Notes under the pieces: generated by a model
What the model was told of the DNA's origin: nothing
Databases searched by the model: none
What the model saw: the letters and a program-made list of their open reading frames with translations, nothing else
Shown: piece by piece, positions 56,287-64,000 of the stretch
Numbering within the stretch: position 1 is the stretch's first letter
How the letters are laid out: the number at the start of each line of letters is the position of its first letter
From: Tubulanus polymorphus
Lineage: Eukaryota > Nemertea > Palaeonemertea > Tubulaniformes > Tubulanidae
Length of the DNA: 64,000 nucleotides
Assembly: GCF_964204645.1 (NCBI RefSeq)
Contig: NC_134027.1
Location: 17,536,485 to 17,600,484, forward strand
Direction of reading: 5' to 3'
Position numbers and translations under genes: made by a program

Positions 56287-57400
56287 ATGGTGAATGGAAA
56301 ATATATTGATCCTTCAAATAATTCTAGAATTTCTTATGCAATTAAAGCTAAACGTTGTCATTATATAATTACTCATAATCCTAGTAATATTTATCCAAAT
56401 TAATCCAAACTTACGACCATATTATGGAGCTCTAAACTTTCCACAAAATTCAGTTCTATCCTAGGCAGTGGTCACACAGCAAATCAGCAGAGAAAATCAA
56501 AATAAATAAAGAGCAAAAGCTAATAATGCAATAGTAACTAATGCCGCGGATAATTTAATTAAAACGATCTATGGTAGTAAGTATAAAATTCCTTTAGATT
56601 TTGAATTGATAAATAATATTGCACCGTATAAATATGCAATTCAAGAAGATATTATATTTGAAATAACTTTTGCACCTGTAAATGAAATAGTATTATCGAG
56701 TGTTAAGATATTGGTTATAAATTATCAAATATATGTTTACAATATGATACAGTTACTAATGAAAATATTGCAAATACAATTCAAACTCGATATAATCAAG
56801 GATTTTCATTATTATATGATTATATAGATGAATTTAAAACTGTAACTATTAATGCAAGTGATGAAATGATAAATGAAAATATTAGATTTCCTAGAAGATC
56901 AAATAAAGGTATTTTATTATTTTTTGCTAAAATACATTCTAATAATATAAATAATATAATATGCTGATGCAATAAATGTTGATAATTATTATAATCCTGA
57001 AATATTAAAAGTAGAAATAACAATTGAAGGTATAGCAAATAAAATGTTTTGTCAAGGAATGAGAATGATAGATCAATGGGTAGAAATTAAAAAAAAACCT
57101 TTCATGAATGAAAAAATAAAATTATCTGAGGACTGTAATATTAAGCAAATTGATATTATACTGGTAATAAATTTGCATTATGGTTAGATTTTAGAACAAC
57201 TGAAGATAATTCATTACATGGTTCTGATAAAAAATTAGAAAATACAAAAGATGGAATACAATTATTCATGATAAGAAAAAAGGAATTGACAATTATGAAA
57301 TGCATATTTATATTATTTCTGATGCGCAATTAATTATAACAAATTCACAATTATATAGTATTCAATATCCAAAATATGTAGTTGATATTGGTGATATATA
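56287..57400 (+). pseudogene. Broken structural-protein-like gene of the Polinton-like element
   Basis: Starts MVNGKYIDPSNNSR. Frames continue through about 56560-56730 (YGSKYKIPLDFEL), 56830-57100 and 57180-57390 (SDAQL...IQYPKYVVDIGD), with at least four frame breaks. The total length of about 370 codons and position before the integrase suggest a virion structural protein or similar. That function is an inference, not shown by a motif. Confidence 0.4.
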
Positions 57401-57745
57401 AATGGGAGATAAAAAATCACCTAATCCTAAAGAACAATATTTAAGAAATTTATGTTATAATCCTGAGAGTTCAATTGCCTATTCTTCTGTATAAAGAATA
57501 TTTTGTAAGAATATTTGGCGTCAGGTAAACAAGATAAATTGAATAAGATAATCCTACAAAATTTAGTAAAAGATGAAGATATAAATGAATTTATATTAGA
57601 ACAACCAACATATACAACACATAAAAAAAATTGTAAGAAAATTCTAAACTCGTAAAACTATGGTTAGTTATGTAGATCAACAACGGCAGGGAGATTTAAT
57701 TGATATGAAAATCTTTAAAAAGATTATAATTATTATTGGTGGATA
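57401..57745 (+). pseudogene. Integrase of the Polinton-like element, N-terminal part
   Basis: Begins MGDKKSPNP. YNPESSIAYSS and EQPTYTTHK match the N-terminal region of Polinton-type retroviral-like integrases. QQRQGDLIDM, just before the break, supplies the first catalytic Asp (compare the W-x-A-D-L-x-D-M pattern). Stops and frameshifts are present at about 57494 and 57650. Interrupted at TTAA 57746. Confidence 0.65.
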
Positions 57746-58493
57746 TTAACCCTTTCAATCCCACTACCGTATGGCATACGGTACAAATTGACAAGCTAGC
57801 ATACCTGTACCGTATGTGATACGGTATCACTTAACCCTTCTTCTAGAAGGGCATATCTATCAGTATCAGCCGGTGCTGCCATCTGCATAAAATCAAAGAT
57901 GGCAACAGCCATGAAAAAAACAATTTGGCTGGATGAAACGGTTCAGCAGCTCGTATATGATGCTGACAGTGATGCTGGTGACTTGGAATTTGGTAGTGAA
58001 CAAATTGAGAGTGACAACGAATATGACAGCAGCAGTTCAGATGATGTGAATTAGTCAGAAAGTAGGTTTATAGTGCCAGCAATGATTTTGATGATGAAAA
58101 TGAAATCAGTGACAATTTTTTTAGACCCTGTTGATACGGTTGTCATGGTAACGGACACCAATAACAATAATGAAGAATCAGAAACTGTCCATCTTCAAGG
58201 TCACATATATTCAAATAATTTGTCTTATTTGTAAGCCCAATGGTTATCAACACCATGGTATAAAATGTATCAGTGTCAAATACATAGGAAAAATTTTCTG
58301 AGGCCTGAAATTATACCCCAATGAAACCCCTTACATCCGGACAGAGCAGTTTATCTGAAACTTTTTCGTGAATTTTTTTCATGGCGGCCATCTTGGAGTA
58401 TGTGACCTTGACCTCAAGTTCACTTATATCCAAATTATTAGGGTTTTCTGTTTCTTCACAGAAAACCCTATTGAAATTCGCGTGATTATTATT

Positions 58494-58537
58494 AGGGTTT
58501 CTGCTGCCTTCGCAGAAACCCTATTGTATTCCTGCTG

Positions 58538-58568
<31 letters not shown>

Positions 58569-60131
58569 TCTTTTTCACACTGGATCTTACTGAAAGGATA
58601 TAAACAACTGCAACTTACTTTCACTGTCGGTGAAACCATTCGGTATCACAAGTACTACGCTGCATTGACAAATACTGTATATAATATTAATCAGAAGTAT
58701 ATAATATTAATCAGAAATGCACTGTTTACTCACTGTGAGCCTCTAAACATCGAAATTTAAGCCCGATTCAAACAGTATCCATCTACGTATGTGTATTGCC
58801 TGCGTGTCATTCCCACAGCGGCTCCTAAACACGTGTGTTTGTGTCTGTGTCCTTATATCGATAGAGCTGTGTTGTTCTAGATCTGTAGTAAACACGTAAG
58901 CAGTAGTGATATTTTTATCTCTTCCTTCTACAAATCGATTGTTGAATTAGGACATTGCTCGACTGAACGCAACTGAGGAATTTTTATGGCCTTATTTGTG
59001 CCGTATGTTAAAGAGCATCATATATTGCTTCGGCAACACAAGTTAGAGCATCATATATAGGCTTTAATACTTCGAATTCCGCTAGTAACAAGAATATTGC
59101 TCAACGGATTTACTTGAAACTTACGTGAGATGTACGGAACACAGGTACCTTGAGGTAAGTCGAAGGGATCTTTGATTGGGGACCCCGTTCACCCACCAGG
59201 GGGTGTTTTACATTTGAAAATTGTGACATCGAAAAGTTACTGTGTGAGAAAATTTTTTGTCTTTGACTTTTCAGCTTCGGGCGAGCACGAAAGTTGTTCA
59301 TAACAGCCCGGAGGTTAAAAAAGTCAATGGCACGCCCAATCTACGATTAACCGTTGATACACATGTCCCTGGTTACAAAATGAAACGAACCCCTCATATG
59401 ATTAGTTCCCATTTTAACCACTAGGGGGCGTAAATTTTGAAAAATCGATTTCAGCATCCATTTTTCGCATTTAATGCGGTCTGTTTATTATGAAAATCAC
59501 AAAACTTGGTATAAGTACAAAGACACGTGTGTAATATGCCATCCTGCATGATTAGTTCTTACAACTGCCACCAGGGGACTGTGAAAACAACGATTTTTGC
59601 TCCTAGGTCCTTAACCGTTGGCGATAGAATCGAGGTTGCAATGTGTGGTTAGCAGCCCTTTTCAAGATACTTGGATTTATGTATGGTTTAAGTAGGTAAC
59701 TTATATGATTCTCCAGGAGCGCCACCTACATTTTGCTGGAAATGCATTTTCATTGATAGCTACTAAGTGGATAAAGGGATCTCTATGAAAATTGATATAC
59801 ATGTACCTGGATATAAGAAACAACGAATCCCTAACATAATTAGTTCCTATTCTAACGACTAGGGGGCGTTAATGTTGAAAACTCATTCTAGCATCAGTTT
59901 TTTCGATTGAAATTCAGTAGTATGCTAACCGGCAAATTACCGGCCACTTGGGCATGGTAAAAGTACCGTATCTTCGTTATTCTCGGTGTCATATCCCCTA
60001 ACCTTGGTACATTAGAACTTTTCGCGTAGTATCCCATGTGAATCAACATAGCCATGTTATCAGCTGACCCCTTGGTGGCGCTCCTCATCCAGCAAGGCAG
60101 AAACCCGTTATCGCTGCTTTGCAGCTATATT
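58494..60131 (+). mobile_element. Second Helentron-like element nested in the first
   Basis: Left hairpin AGGGTTTCTG...CAGAAACCCT (58494-58522), inserted in the ATT-rich spacer of the outer copy. Right end CAGAAACCCGTTATC, hairpin, TATATTT (60097-60131). The pairing is supported because both ends have the AGAAACCC form whereas the outer copy has AGAAAACCC at both ends. The interior carries five CTCF-like motifs at 59196, 59418, 59568, 59714 (reverse) and 59857. Confidence 0.7.
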
Positions 60132-60898
60132 TATTTTTTTTTTTCCCTTTTCCACATAGTTTTTGTTAAAAGTGTAAAGGCTTCCTTACCTTACCGATGT
60201 CGCCGATACAATCCGTATGATGTCCTTCAGCTCACTTTAATCTCCAGATACTGCATGGGAATTTTGATAAATCCACCTTATAAAGGCACTGTCGAGCCGT
60301 AAACATCGGAAATTTGGCTCCGTTCAATTAGTAGCCATGTTGTGTTTTCTTACCGATATTTCTCTCTTCTTTTCGAGGAAGAGCTATCGAATAATTCCCT
60401 CTCTTCGCCACAATCAATTTCAAAGTCAATTTTATGAATTTATTGCTCAGCGGGTCCGAGTCCAAGAGTTTACGAGTCTGGCGTTCACGTGTCTGACAGG
60501 TTTACGGGCATTTGTTTGTTACCTCTTTAATATTTTTGATTTCTTGTTATTCCGAATATTTTATTTAAGTATATTGCTGATCAGTTCATGTAACCAAAAG
60601 CGTCAATAAACAGACTTTGAATTGATCAAGTTTAAATCAAGGTCGTTGAGTCGCGGAAGGCTACTAGAATTACGTTCGTCTTCGTCTCAGAGAGAAAACA
60701 AACGACAGAAAAGTATCAGGTGATTATCGATAGCCTACAACGGTACACACAGTTGACAAACAGTGTTAGGCCTGTGCCGGTTGGTACGTACTGGGACTAA
60801 ATATACTGGTTGGTCAGTTGGTTCGGTTGTGAAGTGTGGAAGCTAAGATTATCAGAAAGCCTACCGGTATTTATTTGTCTATAGGCCTATTATATAGA

Positions 60899-61110
60899 AG
60901 CCAATACCATTTTAAGTATGTAGTTGTTAACCGCACGTGACTGTACGGTGATCTCCACAGGTTAACCGTGTACGTGAGTTCCCTACTAAGTCTATAATGC
61001 CATACGTGAGTTCCTAGTTAGTAGCCAATACCATTTTAAGTACGAAATTGTTACGCGTACGTGACTGTACGGTGATACAGGTTAACCGTACGTGATTTCC
61101 CTAAAAACGC
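60899..61110 (+). repeat. ~124-bp tandem duplication with CGTACGTGA words
   Basis: AGCCAATACCATTTTAAGTA is at 60899 and again at 61023. Each is followed by CGTGACTGTACGGTGAT and GGTTAACCG. The reverse complement of the same word recurs at about 61340. Possibly part of the captured promoter region. Confidence 0.8.
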
Positions 61111-61964
61111 TGTACGTGAGTTCCTATAATCTGCAAACGCGCATGCGTTAAAGAATAGAGTTTGGGTTGGGTGAGGCTAGGCTATTTGTAAATCAAATTT
61201 CATCCACCCTGCAGTTACGTTCTGTAGCACAGTGGGTAAATCACTGGACTACTACTGGATTTTTTTTTTCGTTTTGTTTCGAATCCCAATATTGCAAGTC
61301 TGAGCGTCAACGTACTCACATATGGCTAACCTGTAGAAATCACCGTACAGTCACGTACAGGTTACAACTGCGTTTTAAGTATTAAGTGAGTACGACAAGC
61401 CTACCATGCCTATGTACTACAAAATCAACTTTTTCCCTCTCGTCGGCCCTACAGTGATGTTACTATAACTGGTGCCATTATAATATGGATAGGATTTGGT
61501 CAGGACTAGCCTAAAGTCTAATTCGGTCTATGTACTAATTCACTCGATAGGCCTATTTTTAAAACAATACAGTGAAATATTCACACGCAGAAAGGCTAAT
61601 TGATTTGAGCCATGTGATTAAGTTTGGCCAGGCCTTCTCTGACCTGCTGACATTAATAGTCAAACCAAAACGTTCATGTGGTCACGGCTTGTATTACCAG
61701 AAATCATTGTAGGCCTGTACATTTTGCTGTTCGTAGGTTTGGTATACCAATTTCTCCATTCTTGACTGATAAGTGTACGGTACAGCAATTATATATTATA
61801 CAATTGTTCCAATGGGAATAGGGCCTATTGATTGGGCTTATTATTTCCTGCTTTAGAGTACTGAAATAAACCTAATGTTCTTTCAAATATCCAACATCGG
61901 TGAAAGTTTGATTAATACTGTATACATGTACTGTAGGTTTTCATGTTGTATGAATATTTTGCAG

Positions 61965-62067
61965 TTCAAATGGTTATGATGCTGATTCCAATGTCAAACG
62001 CATGAAGTTAGATGGTCAAGGACAGTCAACACCAAGATATCTCTCTTCGACCGATGTTGTACCATAG
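61965..62067 (+). pseudogene. Stray 3'-terminal-type exon with nuclear-localisation-like motif
   Basis: A good acceptor (TGAATATTTTGCAG) is followed by one frame of 33 codons to TAG: SNGYDADSNVKRMKLDGQGQ and on. VKRMKLD resembles the c-Myc-type nuclear signal KRVKLD. The frame requires a phase-2 upstream intron, whereas the last host exon (54866) gives phase 1. It lies inside the Helentron-like element, so it is more likely a captured exon of another, nuclear, protein than the end of the LDLa gene. The source gene is not identified. Confidence 0.4.
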
Positions 62068-62422
62068 AAGATCTGATTCTTTCAACTCAAGGAAAGTGAT
62101 TCAACACGATCGACATAACACTGGAATAGGTTTGCAGTAACTAACGGTTCATTTCATTTAGTCCTATGTACTTTTTAGCCAATTTGGATTTGATTGTAAT
62201 TGAAACTCTGGAACTGTTAACAAAAGACAAGTATGACAAGTTGAAAAAATACAAGTTATGCTTGATTCTCATGTTCAAATTTAATTCAAATTTATTTTAT
62301 TACATCATATTTACAAAGCATATCATTGGTTCATACAGTAATAAAAATTAGGGCAGAACAAATATTATAACAGAAACTCCAAAAAGGCAATGAATTTCTA
62401 TAACTAAATGAACATTATTTTA

Positions 62423-62990
62423 AGCCCACTTGGGACTTTAGTCCCAGCGGGCTATTGCGTTCACTTTTCGTCCATCGTCCGTCCGTCCGTAGACGGAAAT
62501 CAGTTATTTTAGGAAGTTTTGAAGACGCTTCAATGTAATGTCTTGATATTTGGGTTTCAGATGTATCTACCCTAGACACATCTTCAGCTCAAAAACTGGG
62601 CCTGTCAGAATCAAGATGACCGACTGGCAGCCATTGTTGTTCGCCAAAATCAACACTTTTTACACATTTTTGAACTTTTTGAGGGAAATTTTGAAGATGC
62701 TTTGATCAATTACCTTTGTCTTTCGGATATGTGTGAATACCCCCTGGGCCCATCAGCATAACAAAAATTGGGATACGGTCTCAAGATGGCCGTCCTATGA
62801 CCTTTTTTAGTGCCCAAAAATGTCAATTTTGGCCCGAATTCTGAGTTTGCCATTTCTCATTGCAATTTGTGACGGGTTTTCTTTGAAAAGGGATGTTTTA
62901 TACCTTTGATACCTGAATTGTTAGATTTTTGAGCATTTGGAACCACTTCCCAAGTGGGCATGGTGTCCCTGGACCCCTAGTTCTAATAAA
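62423..62990 (+). repeat. Short complete family A copy without tandem units
   Basis: Left hairpin AGCCCACTTGGGACTTTAGTCCCAGCGGGCT at 62423-62453. Right end CCAAGTGGGC (62949-62958), then GTCC-CT-GGAC hairpin and CCCTAGTTCT to about 62985. The internal tandem units are absent, which shows both termini of the family in 0.57 kb. Confidence 0.85.
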
Positions 62991-63756
62991 TCAGATCAAG
63001 AGTGACTCTCCCGTTTATTAGGAAACACACGCAACTAGTGGAATAGGTTTGATTTACACACATGTTGCGGGTATCAATTGTTTATCACTGTAGAATTTGT
63101 AATCCATAAAAGCCAAAATCAACATCAGCCGGAAACCCAGACCAAATCAATTCATAATTTATTGATTGAATCTACACTACAATATATGTATTTATTCAAA
63201 TATTTCAATAAAAACATTAACTTCTTAAATCTATTCTAAATCATAATACGTTCTTATCTGTGAATTCACTCAATCTATCGGCTCAGCAGGTGCTTAAGAT
63301 AAGTTCTTAATAGGACAGATCCATTTTTAAGGATGGTGATAATACAGTATCATGATGTTTGAATGCCAAAATAAATGCCTGGTCAAATATATTAATATTT
63401 GTGATTGTACGTCCACGTATGTTCGGTTTCAAAGCTGAATCATATTTGACGTTTACACAGTGGTTGCATATTAGGTTCGAATCTGTCAATGCATTTTATT
63501 CTATGTATCGATATTTCAATTTACTACAATTCCCATCATTCTGAATGGCTTTACAGAAAACCCGTCATCGCTGCTTTGCAGCTATATTTTATGTCTAAAT
63601 TGTTGGCCCAAAAGTTATCAACAACATGCTATATAAATTTTCTGTGTCAGATACCTTGGTAACTATCCTATGAAGTTTCAAATATAACCCTATAAACCCC
63701 TAAATTCCCTCCGGTAAAGCAGTGGAGACACTATGTGGTATTGAAAGGGTTAAATA

Positions 63757-64000
63757 AAATTGATATTTTTTGTCATTATGTATGGATTTTCCCACGATCC
63801 AGAAAAGATGCTGTACAAAACAAAAAGTTTAGGAAAATTTCTTTCAGGTGCATTAAAACCAGAAAAAAAACAATTTGATGATGGAAAAGAATTTGATAAT
63901 TCATTAGTTCATAGTCTCTTAGATAACCATAATATTAAATATTTTTCAACAAAATCTGATAAAAAAGCAGCAGAACAAGAATGTGGAAATATTTCACAGC
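63757..64000 (+). pseudogene. Integrase of the Polinton-like element, catalytic core
   Basis: KIDIFCHYVWIFP (compare the I-D-x-F-S-R-Y-x-W pattern) continues directly from the half at 57745 when the TTAA insertion is removed. After a frameshift, QFDDGKEFDNSLVH and HNIKYFST give the second catalytic Asp region. The Glu lies near or beyond the window end. The gene continues past 64000. Confidence 0.7.

Larger units (their letters stand above)
55145..57745 (+). mobile_element. Polinton/adintovirus-like element, AT-rich left part
   Basis: Base composition changes sharply to very AT-rich. A run of short ORFs on one strand ends with the N-terminal half of a retroviral-type integrase (57401-57745). 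The other half resumes at 63757 after an interrupting transposon. One-strand gene packing, an integrase, a small membrane protein and a larger structural-type ORF fit integrated DNA-virus-like elements of the Polinton/adintovirus kind. No PolB or ATPase was seen in this window. Most frames are broken, so it is a relic. Confidence 0.6.
58440..63589 (+). mobile_element. Helentron-like element, family B, 5.1 kb, with captured DNA
   Basis: Left hairpin AGGGTTTTCTG...CAGAAAACCCT (58440-58470) then ATTGAAATTCGCG. Right end CAGAAAACCCGTCATC, hairpin GCTGC/GCAGC, TATATTT (63554-63589). The junctions restore the piggyBac-type sequence (CAAATTATT | TATGTC). The interior after 60131 matches 40980-41290, then contains unique CpG-containing DNA (60620-62130) that looks like a captured gene start, and a small family A copy. 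Confidence 0.7.
57746..63753 (+). mobile_element. piggyBac-type TTAA element inserted in the integrase, itself interrupted
   Basis: TTAA at 57746-57749 and 63750-63753. The termini CCCTTTCAATCCCACTACCG and the reverse complement of CCCTTT(C/A)ATACCAC match the 5375-6386 element. Its own DNA is 57746-58439 plus 63590-63753, about 0.86 kb. On the plus strand 57900-58054 it keeps the 51-codon acidic ORF (MATAMKKTIW). Removing it rejoins the two integrase halves. Confidence 0.8.

Noticed and set aside
58424-58639. 71-codon minus ORF with Asn run
   Set aside because: Translation of an ATT microsatellite at the edge of a family B copy.
61225-61300. tRNA gene (TAGCACAGTGGGTAAA ... TTCGAATCCC)
   Set aside because: A- and B-box-like words at roughly right order, but interrupted by a T-run that would stop pol III and no cloverleaf. 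At most a SINE-head remnant.
61965-62067. Last coding exon of the LDLa receptor-like gene
   Set aside because: The open frame needs a phase-2 intron but the transmembrane exon ends in phase 1 (phase 1 gives a stop after about 12 codons). The exon also lies inside a nested Helentron-like element. Kept as a probable captured exon.

Overview
This is eukaryotic, AT-rich, intron-type DNA from a metazoan, most likely a marine invertebrate. The evidence is consensus GT/AG splice sites around LDL-receptor class A exons, and metazoan transposon classes: Penelope-like, BEL/Pao, Ty3/Gypsy, Kolobok-like, piggyBac-type TTAA elements, Helitron/Helentron-like elements and a Polinton/adintovirus-like element. 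The species cannot be fixed from the sequence alone.

Host gene. One host gene can be supported, on the + strand. Four exons at 21751-21927, 30204-30329, 38911-39084 and 54681-54866 are each a multiple of three and each flanked by phase-1 introns. They encode a Cys-containing extracellular segment, two LDLa modules and a transmembrane segment with the start of a cytoplasmic tail. The first exons and the last exon are not recognised, so the window is mostly introns of this receptor-like gene, filled with mobile DNA.

Layout. 1-777: 3' part of a hairpin-ended repeat (family A) with CTCF-like motifs. 778-2560: decayed Penelope-like element (- strand) with a hammerhead-type motif. 2600-11100: TTAA elements, hairpin-ended (Helentron/HINE-like) repeats and a LINE RT scrap. 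11274-20445: a hairpin-ended element containing a TTAA-flanked Kolobok-like transposon (broken transposase plus an intact P2X7-C-domain gene), itself split by an almost intact Penelope element with a 12-bp target duplication. 20921-24410: a TTAA element and host exon 1. 24420-36800: two Ty3/Gypsy fragments, family A pieces, a 1.82-kb element with palindromic E-box-like clusters, host exon 2 and two inverted-repeat elements. 38640-53640: host exon 3, then nested family A copies containing a Helentron-like element, which contains a BEL/Pao retrotransposon; a 3,932-bp tandem duplication copies the gag half. 54213-64000: a TTAA element, the transmembrane exon, then a very AT-rich Polinton/adintovirus-like element whose integrase gene is split by a piggyBac-type element, itself split by a Helentron-like element that contains a second one and a stray exon.

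Main themes. (1) Insertions nested three or four deep can be ordered because each junction restores the interrupted repeat. (2) Several unrelated repeat families share one architecture: a long terminal hairpin at one end; at the other, half of that hairpin repeated, then a second short hairpin; insertion between T residues without a clear target duplication. This resembles Helentron/HINE elements. (3) Many of these repeats carry about 140-160-bp tandem units, each with a CCACCAGGGGGC-like (CTCF-like) motif, so roughly 30 such motifs occur in 64 kb. All family assignments are from reading motifs; no database search was done.
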